19,415 nt of DNA from Clostridia bacterium. Lineage in GTDB: Bacteria > Bacillota > Clostridia > Oscillospirales > Oscillospiraceae. Within the stretch, counting starts at the first letter, position 1, and each line of letters starts with the position of its first letter. This document shows positions 7,882 through 16,443 of the stretch, piece by piece. Position numbers and translations under genes: made by a program. Under the pieces are notes generated by a model. The model made no database searches. It was given only the letters and a program-made list of their open reading frames with translations, and had not been told where the DNA came from. Location: the NCBI GenBank assembly GCA_021153265.1, contig JAGKTU010000036.1, positions 1-19,415 on the forward strand. Direction: 5' to 3'.

Positions 7882-9003
7882 TCACTTAGCCAGTTCCTCC
7901 AGCATATCGCAGATCTGCTCAGCAGAATCCAGCTGCACCAGACCTCTGAGAGCCTCGCCCATCTGTTCGCGGCTGTCATCACTTGCCAGAAGGTTCTTGA
8001 TCTGCTCGTACATGTTTGCCGCGGTGCAATCCTTTTCCAAAATCATCACCGCGCCGCCCCGGTCTGCCAGAACTCTGGCGTTCTTCTCCTGGTGGTTATT
8101 GGTCACATTGGGAGAAGGGATCAGGATGCAAGGCGTTCCGGACGCACCGATCTCGTTGCAGGTGGATGCACCCGCCCGGCTGATAATCACGTCAGCTGCC
8201 GCCATGACAGTGGGCATATTATAGATATACTCGCGCATATCGATTGCTTCGCAACTCTCCCAGTCCACTCCGTTATTTCTAACCTTTTCAGGCATCCATT
8301 CCCAGCCGAAGCTGCCGGTAGCATGGATATGGTGGAAGGGGAAGCCATCTTTCTGCTCCATTGCAAACATCTCGGCCATGGTCTCATTCATAACCTTTGC
8401 GCCCAGACTGCCGAAGGCAGATACCACAACCTGCTTGCCGGTGAGGCCCAGCTCACGCTTGGCATCCTCTTTTTTCGTGGAGATAAACTCACGGCGGATG
8501 GGCATGCCGACGACCTGCACCTTTTCGGGCTTGGCGTAATACTGCACACTCTCTTCAAAAGCCACCAGCACCCGGTCTGCCTTCTTTGCCGCCATTTTGG
8601 TGGTCACGCCGGGAACGGCGTTTGCCTCGTGGACGCAAGTGGGGATGCCCATGCTCTGAGCTGCGTACAGTGCCGGGAAGCTGGCGTAGCCGCCGGTTCC
8701 GATGACGGCATCGGGCTTAAATTCCTTAAAAATCTTCTTGCACTCGCTGACGGCGTTGAACACGCACTTAACTGCGTGGACATTCTGCTTGAGGCCGCCA
8801 AAATTCAGCTTCCGGCTGAGGCCGGAGGCCGGAAGACTCTTCAATTCATATCCAGCCTGCGGTACCAGTTTCTCCTCCATCTTGCCAACGGCACCGATAA
8901 AGAGGATCTTGGCATCGGGGTGGCGCTGCTTCATCATATTCGCAACTGCGATGGCAGGGTTGATATGTCCGGCCGTGCCGCCGCAGGTAAAAATCAAATT
9001 CAT
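7882..9003 (-). CDS. murG: MurG, lipid II-forming N-acetylglucosaminyltransferase
   Basis: Transfers GlcNAc from UDP-GlcNAc to lipid I on the cytoplasmic membrane face, giving lipid II. It is 373 residues, a GT-B fold. The N-terminal loop GGTAGH is at 8-13 (GGTGGH in most MurG), IGTGGYASFP at 101-110, VHEANAVPG at 124-132, FGSLGA at 197-202, and the UDP-GlcNAc site SRAGASTCNE near 275-284 with HQEKNA at 304-309. AGGAGG lies 7 nt upstream, and the ATG overlaps the ftsW stop as ATGA (9000-9003), which couples translation. Confidence 0.97.
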   Translation of the reverse strand: MNLIFTCGGTAGHINPAIAVANMMKQRHPDAKILFIGAVGKMEEKLVPQAGYELKSLPASGLSRKLNFGGLKQNVHAVKCVFNAVSECKKIFKEFKPDAVIGTGGYASFPALYAAQSMGIPTCVHEANAVPGVTTKMAAKKADRVLVAFEESVQYYAKPEKVQVVGMPIRREFISTKKEDAKRELGLTGKQVVVSAFGSLGAKVMNETMAEMFAMEQKDGFPFHHIHATGSFGWEWMPEKVRNNGVDWESCEAIDMREYIYNMPTVMAAADVIISRAGASTCNEIGASGTPCILIPSPNVTNNHQEKNARVLADRGGAVMILEKDCTAANMYEQIKNLLASDDSREQMGEALRGLVQLDSAEQICDMLEELAK

Positions 9004-10172
9004 ATGCTTACCTCCTGTACTTTTGTCCTATGTTTTTGCCGGGAAATGTGCAATACAATCCCCATCTCCCCCAAATTTACCGCCAGCGCCGTGCCGCCAT
9101 AGGAGAAAAACGGCAGCGCAATGCCCGTTGACGGGAGTAAGTTCGTGACCACACCCAGATTGAGGATGGTCTGAACGGCGATCAGGGTCACAAGCCCCGA
9201 TGCCAGAACTGTTGAAAACCGGTCCGCCGCATGCAGGGCGATCCAGTAGCCCCGGAGGATCATGGCAGCAAAGAGAATGATGATCAGCACCGCTCCCACA
9301 AGCCCCAATTCCTCGCAGACCACAGCGAAAATATAGTCATTATACTGAAAGGGCAGATACAGATACTTCTGCTTGGATCTGCCGTAACCCAGCCCGAACA
9401 AGCCGCCGGAGCCGATGGCATACAGCGACTGCAGGATCTGATAACCCGTATCCCCAGGATCCTGCTCCGGGTGGAGCCATGCCGTGACCCGGTCGCCGGC
9501 ATAGCCCATAAATGTGATGTAGACCAGCACAAACACCGCCGCACCGGCGGCGCCGGCCAGCAGCCATTTGGGATGCGTCCCGGCCACATACATCATCACC
9601 ACAGCCACCATACCCATGAGCATGATGGCGCTGAGGTGCTTTTCCAGCGCCAAAGGAACCAAAATTCCCATCAGCGCACCGCCGAAGCCCAGAACACCGA
9701 AGCGAAATTCCCTCGCATCCGGGCCAAATTCCGTAGTCAGCCTTGCGAACATCAGGATCATGGCGAATTTCGCCATTTCCGAGGGCTGAAACTGGAGTCC
9801 GGCGATATTGATCCACCGTTTCGCTCCGTTAACCTCCTCCCCCACCACCAGCACACTCAAAAGCAGCACGATGCTGCCCAAGTACACCGGCCAGGCCAGC
9901 TTTCGCCAAAATTGGGAGGGAATCCGGCTGAAAAAATACATGGCAACCAGCCCAATTGCCGCGCATACACCCTGCTTTTGCAGGTATCGGGTGGAATCGC
10001 GATATCCTGTATCGTACTCACTCTGGGCATAGCTGGCGGAATAGAGCATGATAAGCCCCACAGCCAACAGCAGCAGCACCAGCACTAGAAAGGGAATGTC
10101 CACCTGTTCACCCGTCCGTTTGATTTTCGGACGGCGGTCCTCATTGGCATACAGAGTTTTCCCTGCAGCCAT
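9000..10172 (-). CDS. ftsW: FtsW, SEDS-family septal peptidoglycan glycosyltransferase
   Basis: Polymerises lipid II into glycan strands at the septum together with its class B PBP partner. It is 390 residues and polytopic, about ten membrane segments. SEDS marks: NGAKRW at 115-120, QPSEMAK at 129-135, YNDYIFAVVCEELG at 277-290 with D279 at the position of the catalytic Asp, and LPSTGIALPFFSYGG at 346-360. Lying between mraY and murG points to FtsW rather than RodA; SpoVE is the sporulation paralogue and cannot be excluded by sequence alone. A ribosome binding site (AAAGGAG) precedes the ATG, and mraY ends 22 nt upstream. Confidence 0.92.
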   Translation of the reverse strand: MAAGKTLYANEDRRPKIKRTGEQVDIPFLVLVLLLLAVGLIMLYSASYAQSEYDTGYRDSTRYLQKQGVCAAIGLVAMYFFSRIPSQFWRKLAWPVYLGSIVLLLSVLVVGEEVNGAKRWINIAGLQFQPSEMAKFAMILMFARLTTEFGPDAREFRFGVLGFGGALMGILVPLALEKHLSAIMLMGMVAVVMMYVAGTHPKWLLAGAAGAAVFVLVYITFMGYAGDRVTAWLHPEQDPGDTGYQILQSLYAIGSGGLFGLGYGRSKQKYLYLPFQYNDYIFAVVCEELGLVGAVLIIILFAAMILRGYWIALHAADRFSTVLASGLVTLIAVQTILNLGVVTNLLPSTGIALPFFSYGGTALAVNLGEMGIVLHISRQKHRTKVQEVSI

Positions 10173-10194
10173 ACGAAGCTCCTTTCGAAAATGA

Positions 10195-11169
10195 TCACAC
10201 CAGACCGGAGATGCCGAACCAGGCCAGCAGGCACATCACGGCAGAAACACCGGCAAAGCTCAGCACGATCTTCTCCTCTTTCCAGCCGCACATTTCAAAG
10301 TGGTGGTGGATGGGGGACATCTTGAACAGCCGCTTGCCGTGGGTCAGCTTGAAATAGCCCACCTGCAGAATAACAGACAGGGTCTCGCAGATGTACACAA
10401 TACCCACAAGGATCAGAATGATAGGCATTTCCAGCGCAAAGGCCAGCGCGCAGACAGCGCCGCCCAGGAACAGGCTGCCGGTATCGCCCATGAAGACCTT
10501 GGCCGGATGCCAGTTGAAGAACAGATAGGCAATCAGACCGCCAACCAGAGCCGCGGGCATCAGAGCCAGATCAAACCGCTCCATGGCAACCGCCGCTGCG
10601 GTGAAGAAGATCATCACAGGGATGGTGACGCTGGCGCACAGACCGTCCACACCGTCAGTCAGATTGACCGCGTTGACACAGCCCACCATGACGAACATGG
10701 CAAAGAAAATGTACACGATCGGGTGCAGCTGGAAGCTCACATCCACGAAGGGGATGTACAGGTCAGTGCTCATGCTGCCGCTCTTGTACATAGCGTACAG
10801 GAAGATGGCAGAAACCGCCATCTGCAGCAGCGCCTTCTGAATGGAGGTCAGACCCAGATTCCGCTTGTACTTGATCTTGGTGAAATCGTCCAGAAAACCC
10901 ACAAAACCAAAGCAAAGTGCCAGTGCCAGCACAAAAAATACCGTGTAATCTTCCATAAAGAAGGCGTTGGCAATCAGCAGAATAACCGCACCGAAGATGA
11001 ACATCAATCCGCCCATCATGGGGGTACCGGCCTTATTGTTGTGCCAGGTGGGGCCGATCTCCCGAATGGACTGACCTGCCTTCAGCGCCCGCAGAACAGG
11101 CAGCAGCAGTCGTCCCAGTACACCCGTAAGTGCCACAGCCACGGCCATGGTGATCCATACTTTATTCAT
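10195..11169 (-). CDS. mraY: MraY, phospho-MurNAc-pentapeptide translocase
   Basis: Integral membrane enzyme that transfers phospho-MurNAc-pentapeptide from UDP to undecaprenyl phosphate, giving lipid I. It is 324 residues, about ten membrane segments. Motifs: GFLDDF with D94/D95, NLTDGVDGL at 169-177, HPAKVFMGDTGS at 221-232, and MSPIHHHFE at 284-292, all diagnostic. GGAGG lies 8 nt before the ATG, and murF ends 14 nt upstream. The gene that normally follows, murD, is not here; ftsW follows directly. Confidence 0.98.
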   Translation of the reverse strand: MNKVWITMAVAVALTGVLGRLLLPVLRALKAGQSIREIGPTWHNNKAGTPMMGGLMFIFGAVILLIANAFFMEDYTVFFVLALALCFGFVGFLDDFTKIKYKRNLGLTSIQKALLQMAVSAIFLYAMYKSGSMSTDLYIPFVDVSFQLHPIVYIFFAMFVMVGCVNAVNLTDGVDGLCASVTIPVMIFFTAAAVAMERFDLALMPAALVGGLIAYLFFNWHPAKVFMGDTGSLFLGGAVCALAFALEMPIILILVGIVYICETLSVILQVGYFKLTHGKRLFKMSPIHHHFEMCGWKEEKIVLSFAGVSAVMCLLAWFGISGLV

Positions 11170-11183
11170 GGTTCATTCCTCCG

Positions 11184-12530
11184 TTAATCTCTCTTTTCAT
11201 CCAGAAACTGATCCAACACCAACTCCAGGCGCATTCCCCGGCTGCCCTTGAACAGGATCACGTCGCCCTCCCGGGCCTCCTTCTTCAGCGCCAAAGCCAT
11301 TTCCTCCCGGGTATCAAAGCACCGGGCATCCTTATTAGCCGCGCCGGACACCACATGGCATCCGTTGGGACCGTAGGCAAGGATGATATCCGCGTTTTTC
11401 GCGGCGATTTCGCCCACTTTTTTATGTTCTGCCGGGGCACAGTCGCCCAGCTCCAGCATGTCTCCCAAAACCGCAATTTTCCGTCCGGGCTTCGCACCCA
11501 GCACCGCCAAAGATGCCGCCATGGACTCAGGGCCGGCATTGTAGCAGTCCTTGATGATGGTGTAGCCCTTCTTTTGGAAAGTTTCCTGCCGTCCGGACAT
11601 ATTTCGGAAGTTCTTAAGACCCTTCCGGATGTTCTCAGGGCTGATCCCCAGCTCCAGACCGACAGCCACCGCCGCCAGAGAATCCGCCACAAAGTGCCGT
11701 CCCTCCAGATTCAGTTCTACGGGGAATCGCAGATTGACGGACTCCACGGTGTAGGTCAGTTTTCCCTCTTCCTGCCGGATGTCCACAGCCTTCACGCCGC
11801 AGTTTTCCGCAGTTCCGAGATAAGTAAGGCTCTGTGGAATGTCCAAATTCAGAGGATTCAGCATGTCGTCGTCGCCGTTGAGAAACAGCTTACCCTCTGG
11901 CTTCATACCCTCTAAGATTTCCAGCTTTGCCTGCCGGATACCCTGCCGGGAACCCAAAAACTCGATGTGCATGGTACCGATATTCACAATCACCGACACA
12001 TCCGGCTCACCGATCTGAGAAAGGTAAGCCATTTCCCGGAAGTGGTTCATGCCCATTTCCAGCACCGCCACTTCCGTATCCTCGCCCATAGCCAGTATTG
12101 CCATAGGCATGCCGATGTCATTGTTGTGATTGGCCGGGGTCTTGCTGACACGGTACTGGGTTTCCAGCACCGACACCACCATTTCCTTGGTAGTGGACTT
12201 GCCCACAGAACCGGTGATGCCTACCTTCTTACAGCCAAGGAGTCGCTGCTCTTCCCTTGCGATCTGTCCCAGCGCGATCCGGGGATCGTCTACGATGATG
12301 CAGGGGAAATCTCCTACCTTGCGGCTGCACAGAGCTGCCGCCGCGCCCTTTTCCATGGCCATGGGGATAAAATCGTGACCGTCCCGGGCACCCTGCAGCA
12401 CGATGAACAGCTCGCCGGGCTTTATGATCCGGGTATCGTTATTCGCACCCAGAAATTCTACATTTTCATATTGGGGCTCCACATAGCCGCCGCACCAGAG
12501 TGCAGCCTGCTTCAATGTGCGTTTTGCCAT
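11184..12530 (-). CDS. murF: MurF, UDP-MurNAc-tripeptide D-Ala-D-Ala ligase
   Basis: Cytoplasmic ATP-dependent ligase that completes the pentapeptide precursor. It is 448 residues with the three-domain Mur ligase layout. The P-loop GITGSVGKSTT is at 104-114 (KSTT instead of the usual KTTT), followed by KTPANHNNDIGMP, the EMGMNHFREM segment, and DCYNAGPESM, where the family consensus is nearer DxYNANPxSM. The C-terminal domain contains LGDMLELG and ends in a KGSRGMRLE stretch. Its ATG begins 1 nt after the murE stop, with GAGG inside the murE end, so the two are likely coupled. Confidence 0.97.
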   Translation of the reverse strand: MAKRTLKQAALWCGGYVEPQYENVEFLGANNDTRIIKPGELFIVLQGARDGHDFIPMAMEKGAAAALCSRKVGDFPCIIVDDPRIALGQIAREEQRLLGCKKVGITGSVGKSTTKEMVVSVLETQYRVSKTPANHNNDIGMPMAILAMGEDTEVAVLEMGMNHFREMAYLSQIGEPDVSVIVNIGTMHIEFLGSRQGIRQAKLEILEGMKPEGKLFLNGDDDMLNPLNLDIPQSLTYLGTAENCGVKAVDIRQEEGKLTYTVESVNLRFPVELNLEGRHFVADSLAAVAVGLELGISPENIRKGLKNFRNMSGRQETFQKKGYTIIKDCYNAGPESMAASLAVLGAKPGRKIAVLGDMLELGDCAPAEHKKVGEIAAKNADIILAYGPNGCHVVSGAANKDARCFDTREEMALALKKEAREGDVILFKGSRGMRLELVLDQFLDEKRD

Positions 12531-12531
12531 A

Positions 12532-13980
12532 TCAATTCCTCAATTCTGCCAGATGTGCCCGGACTTCTTCCCGTTCATCCAAGTGATACTTCACACCGTG
12601 GATCTCCTGGTAAGTCTCGTGACCCTTTCCTGCCAGTATAATTATATCATCTTTTCCGGCAATGTCCATAGCATATCTGATGGCTTTTCTGCGGTCGCAG
12701 ACCACATAGTATTCGCCCATCTCATCCCGAACGCCTGCCAGAATGTCCTCAATGATCTTTTCCGGGTCTTCGGTACGGGGATTATCCGAGGTAATCACCG
12801 CAATATCCGACAGTTCCACACCGATCCTGCCCATAATGGGGCGCTTGATAGGATCCCGGTCGCCGCCGCAGCCGAACACAGTGATCACTCTGCCCTTGCA
12901 GAAATCCTGCACGGAGTTGATCACGTTCTCCAAACCGTCGGGGGTGTGGGCGTAGTCGATCAGTACACTGTAGGGAGTCTCGGGCGTGGGAACTACCTCT
13001 ACACGACCCTTGACGCCCTTGGCTTCTGCCAGAGCGGCAGCGCAGTCAGCAAGAGAAATACCCAGCTGCTTGGCAATACCGATGACCGTCAGCGCGTTGT
13101 ATACCGTAAACCGGCCGGGAATGGGCAGATGCACATCTGCCGTTTCTTCGCCGCACACGGCGGTAAAGGAAACGCCTTCCGCATGAAGCTCCACATTTTG
13201 TGCGCACAGGTCGCCATCCTTCACAGAGGTGCGCAGCACCGGGCAGCCTGTCTTTTCCATCATCCGGGACGCATAACTGTCGTCCATATTCACCACAGCC
13301 TTGCCGCACCGGGCGAAGAGTTCCGCCTTGGCATCGCAGTAAGCATCCATGGTCTTGTGGAAATCCAGGTGATCTTCCGTCAGATTGGTAAACGCCGCCA
13401 CATCAAAATGGACGCCGCCTACCCGATCCAGCGTAATGGCATGGCTGGAAACCTCCATCACCACATGGCTGCAGCCGGCAGAGCGCATCCGGGCAAACAA
13501 AGCCTGCAGTTCCAGACTTTCGGGAGTGGTGCGCTCGGTGGGAATGACTTCGTCGCCCACCAAATTCTCCATCGTGCCGATCAGCCCCACCTTTGCGCCC
13601 AGACAGTTTTCCAGCACCTGCTTCACAAGCAGCGTTGTGGAGGTTTTGCCATTGGTGCCGGTGACGCCGATGAGTGTCATAGCTTCCGCAGGACAGCCGT
13701 AATAGTTTGTACCCAGCAGACTCAGCGCCAGACGGTCATTTTCCACCAGAACATAGGGTACATCCCCATCGGGCTTCTTGGCAGTCACCACGGCGGCTGC
13801 GCCTTTTTCCATAGCCATAGGGATAAAGCGGTTGCCATCGGAAGCAAAGCCGGAGATGGCCACAAACAAGCCGCCTGCCTTGACCTTCCGGGAATCGTAG
13901 TAGATCTGATCGATGTCCATTTCTGCATCCGCGGTGATTTCCACAACTGGGACATTCTTCAGCAAATCTTTCAGTTTCAT
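12532..13980 (-). CDS. murE: MurE, UDP-MurNAc-dipeptide:meso-DAP ligase
   Basis: Adds the third stem-peptide residue. The start at 13980 (482 residues) is chosen because AAGGAGG lies 7 nt upstream; a longer frame to 14010 would overlap the PBP gene and begins in non-family sequence. The P-loop GVTGTNGKTST is at 105-115, TTPESLELQ at 151-159, EVSSHA at 176-181, and K218 in the DAKAELF stretch is the expected carbamylated Lys. D399-N-P-R402 is the motif that in MurE goes with meso-diaminopimelate rather than Lys, so a DAP-type wall is predicted. It lies 22 nt after the PBP gene and 1 nt before murF. Confidence 0.96.
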   Translation of the reverse strand: MKLKDLLKNVPVVEITADAEMDIDQIYYDSRKVKAGGLFVAISGFASDGNRFIPMAMEKGAAAVVTAKKPDGDVPYVLVENDRLALSLLGTNYYGCPAEAMTLIGVTGTNGKTSTTLLVKQVLENCLGAKVGLIGTMENLVGDEVIPTERTTPESLELQALFARMRSAGCSHVVMEVSSHAITLDRVGGVHFDVAAFTNLTEDHLDFHKTMDAYCDAKAELFARCGKAVVNMDDSYASRMMEKTGCPVLRTSVKDGDLCAQNVELHAEGVSFTAVCGEETADVHLPIPGRFTVYNALTVIGIAKQLGISLADCAAALAEAKGVKGRVEVVPTPETPYSVLIDYAHTPDGLENVINSVQDFCKGRVITVFGCGGDRDPIKRPIMGRIGVELSDIAVITSDNPRTEDPEKIIEDILAGVRDEMGEYYVVCDRRKAIRYAMDIAGKDDIIILAGKGHETYQEIHGVKYHLDEREEVRAHLAELRN

Positions 13981-13987
13981 ATGTGAT

Positions 13988-13994
13988 CCTCCTT
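13988..13994 (-). promoter_or_regulatory. Ribosome binding site deciding the murE start
   Basis: AAGGAGG on the minus strand, 7 nt before the ATG at 13978-13980. It rules out the longer frame that would start at 14010 inside the PBP gene. Confidence 0.85.
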
Positions 13995-14002
13995 CTGCCC
14001 TT

Positions 14003-16339
14003 TCAGTCACGGGCAGATGTATCGGTAAATTCCAAAGTAATGGTGGTTCCCACCGGGACGGCTGTTCCTGCCGGAATATCCTGAGCCGTTACCGTCACAT
14101 GGGGTGCGATTTCGGGATTCCCCGACACCAGCACATATAGCCCCAGCATTCCTGCGGCATCCGCCGCCTGCTGCCGGTGCATGCCGGCAAAATCCGGCAC
14201 CTCCACGGTCTGCTCCACAGGCTCTTCCCCCAAATACAGCAGCACTTCGCTGCCGCCGGGGACTTTTTCGCCCTTGTCCGGAATTTGAGATGTGACCGCA
14301 TCCCCGAACCCTATTATTTTAGCAGTCAATCCTTGTGATGCCAAGTACTTTTGCGCATCTTTTTCAGAAAATCCTGTCATATCTTCCAGAATCACGGTCT
14401 TTCCGGCCAGTTCTTCGGAAGAATAGCTTCTTTTAACCCCCAGATAGGGCAAAATATCCGCCATCACCGCCCCCACGGTCGGCGCTGCCATCACGCCGCC
14501 GGAGATATAGATCCCGGTAGAACGGGAGGGTGTGTCCAAAGCAACCAATACAATATACTGCGGATCGTCCATCGGCGCAATGCCTACGAACGAAACGATC
14601 TTATCTAAGGTAGGCTGTCCGTTTTCGTCCAGCACATCAATTTTCTCGCTGGTGCCGGTCTTGCCGCCGATGGAGAAGCCGGCTACCTGTGCATTTTTTG
14701 CCGTGCCGTCGGTAACCACCGAGCGGATCATCTCGCGCATAGTGGCAGAAGTTTCTTCGCGGATGGTGCGTCGCACACAGGTCGGTTCTGCTTTGAGAAC
14801 GGTGTTGCCATCCGCATCCACGATTTCAGAAACAATGTACGGCTCCATCAAATAGCCGCCGTTGACCACAGAAGCGATGGCGCGTACAAGCTGCAATGGT
14901 GTGATTTTGAAAGTCTGTCCGAAAGACCCGGATGTCAGAGACGCCGTCCCCCATTTATCCGTATCCGTCACCAGCGACTTGTCGAAAAAAACGCCCTTGC
15001 TCTCCCCGGCGAGGTCGATGCCGGTCTTTTCCAAAATGCCGAATCTCTCAATATATTCATAAAACCGCTCCCCACCCAGCTTCAGCGCAATGTGAGCAAA
15101 GGCAAGATTGCAGGAATTCTGCAGCGCCTGGGGCGTCTTCTGGGAGCCATGTCCCTGACTTCGCCAGCAGTGCAGCAATTGGGATCTGCCGGGAATCCGC
15201 TCTGCCCCGGAGCAATGGAAGGTATTTTCCAAGGTAATGGCTCCGCAGTCCAGCGCCGCCGCCATGGTCAGCACCTTAAAGGTAGATCCCGGCTCATAGC
15301 CGTCAGAAATTACCCGGTTTCGCCATTGTTTCAGCCGCGCAGTCTGCAGGGCATCCTGATACGCCTTCTTACCTGCGGAATACCCTTCACTGTCTTCAGC
15401 CAGTTGTTGATAGCTCTGCTTCATTTCTTCCAGAGCAAGTGCCGCATCCGGGTCCGCTATTTCCAGATAGGCATTGGGATCGTAACTTCCAAGGGTTGCC
15501 ATTGCCAGAATTTCTCCGGTTTTGGCATCCATCACCAGTCCGAACGCGCCGTTACGCACATCATATCGCTCAATGGCCCGCTGCATCTGCTTTTCCAGAC
15601 AAGCCTGCACAGTGGTATCGATGGTCAGCACTACGTCGCAACCCTGCTGAGCGGATATATATGCTTCATAGGAAAAGGGCATATCCATCTCATTATTGCC
15701 CTTGGTGGTGACCACCTTGCCGGTCTTCCCGGCGAGATAGCTGTTGTACGCCGACTCCACGCCTTCGCATCCGTCGCCGGAAGCGTTGGTAAAGCCGATG
15801 ACCTGGGCAGCCAGGCTGCCATAGGGGTATTGCCGCTGGCTGCTGGGCTCTAAGTGGATGCCGGATATCCCTTTTTCATTGATATAGGCGCGAATTTTGT
15901 CGGCAGTCTGAGAAGGCAGCCGGCTTCCCACCTGCTTATACCGCTGCCGCAAGTCCCCCGCCTGTTCCAATATCCAAACCGGGTCTTTCTCCAGCAGCTG
16001 TCCCAGCACCCGGGACATATCCTGTAAGTCAGCCTTCGATTGTTTGAGTTCGTGAGGATCGAGGTACACATTTTCCACCCCAACAGAGGTGGCCAAAATG
16101 TTCATATTCCGGTCGTAGATCGTCCCCCGGTTCGCCATCACCGTGGTTGTCCGGGTCTGATTGCGAAGTGCAAGCCGGGAATAATAGTCATATTCCCGAA
16201 TCATCAGTCCATAAAGCCGCCAAATAAGCGGCACAAACGCCACAATTCCCAGCAGCAGTCCCATCAGCATCACCCGTCGGTGATGTCCGCTGTCCAGCCG
16301 AACCCGTGCAAATTGCTTTCCTTTCGGTTTTCTCCCCAT
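14003..16339 (-). CDS. Class B PBP transpeptidase with two PASTA domains (SpoVD/PbpB type)
   Basis: Membrane-anchored transpeptidase that crosslinks peptidoglycan, probable partner of FtsW. Numbered from a GTG at 16345 (780 residues), it has a membrane segment at about 26-48, a dimerisation domain beginning with NRGTIYDRN at 72-80, and a transpeptidase domain with S354-T-F-K357, S411-C-N413 and K562-T-G564. PASTA repeats are at about 648-708 and 712-775. I prefer the ATG at 16339 because GGGAAAGG is 9 nt from it but only 3 nt from the GTG. An extra mostly helical segment (about 295-345) sits just before the catalytic Ser. Location suggests a septal PbpB/FtsI role, while the PASTA tail is also that of sporulation-specific SpoVD; these cannot be separated here. 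Confidence 0.93.
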   Translation of the reverse strand: MGRKPKGKQFARVRLDSGHHRRVMLMGLLLGIVAFVPLIWRLYGLMIREYDYYSRLALRNQTRTTTVMANRGTIYDRNMNILATSVGVENVYLDPHELKQSKADLQDMSRVLGQLLEKDPVWILEQAGDLRQRYKQVGSRLPSQTADKIRAYINEKGISGIHLEPSSQRQYPYGSLAAQVIGFTNASGDGCEGVESAYNSYLAGKTGKVVTTKGNNEMDMPFSYEAYISAQQGCDVVLTIDTTVQACLEKQMQRAIERYDVRNGAFGLVMDAKTGEILAMATLGSYDPNAYLEIADPDAALALEEMKQSYQQLAEDSEGYSAGKKAYQDALQTARLKQWRNRVISDGYEPGSTFKVLTMAAALDCGAITLENTFHCSGAERIPGRSQLLHCWRSQGHGSQKTPQALQNSCNLAFAHIALKLGGERFYEYIERFGILEKTGIDLAGESKGVFFDKSLVTDTDKWGTASLTSGSFGQTFKITPLQLVRAIASVVNGGYLMEPYIVSEIVDADGNTVLKAEPTCVRRTIREETSATMREMIRSVVTDGTAKNAQVAGFSIGGKTGTSEKIDVLDENGQPTLDKIVSFVGIAPMDDPQYIVLVALDTPSRSTGIYISGGVMAAPTVGAVMADILPYLGVKRSYSSEELAGKTVILEDMTGFSEKDAQKYLASQGLTAKIIGFGDAVTSQIPDKGEKVPGGSEVLLYLGEEPVEQTVEVPDFAGMHRQQAADAAGMLGLYVLVSGNPEIAPHVTVTAQDIPAGTAVPVGTTITLEFTDTSARD

Positions 16340-16348
16340 ATCCACCGG

Positions 16349-16356
16349 CCTTTCCC
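16349..16356 (-). promoter_or_regulatory. Ribosome binding site favouring the PBP start at 16339
   Basis: GGGAAAGG on the minus strand. It is 9 nt from the ATG at 16337-16339, a normal distance, but 3 nt from the GTG at 16343-16345, which is too close. Confidence 0.65.
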
Positions 16357-16367
16357 AATGATACCAT

Positions 16368-16402
16368 CAATGGGCAGCAAGGGAATCCCTCGCCGCCCAT
16401 TG
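16368..16402 (-). promoter_or_regulatory. Strong hairpin in the ftsL-PBP gap
   Basis: Imperfect 35-nt inverted repeat: 8 bp (16368-16375 with 16395-16402), a 1x1 mismatch, 2 bp, another mismatch, then 4 bp closing a 3-nt loop. It sits 12 nt upstream of the PBP ribosome binding site in a 104-nt gap (16340-16443), the largest between genes from mraZ to ftsQ. No T-run follows, so it is not a standard terminator. It may be an mRNA processing or stability element. Confidence 0.6.
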
Positions 16403-16443
16403 CAGCTTATCCTAATTCATTGTATTGACCGGCGGCCGCTTTA

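Noticed and set aside
7857..7982. Extension of FtsQ into murG
   Set aside because: The extra residues overlap murG in another frame and have no ribosome binding site, while GGGAGGAA fits the start at 7856.
7669..9102. 477-residue plus-strand frame opposite ftsQ, murG and the ftsW end
   Set aside because: It spans three real genes on the other strand and has no recognisable domain.
12517..13986. 489-residue plus-strand frame antisense to murE
   Set aside because: His-rich shadow translation; murE motifs are complete on the minus strand.
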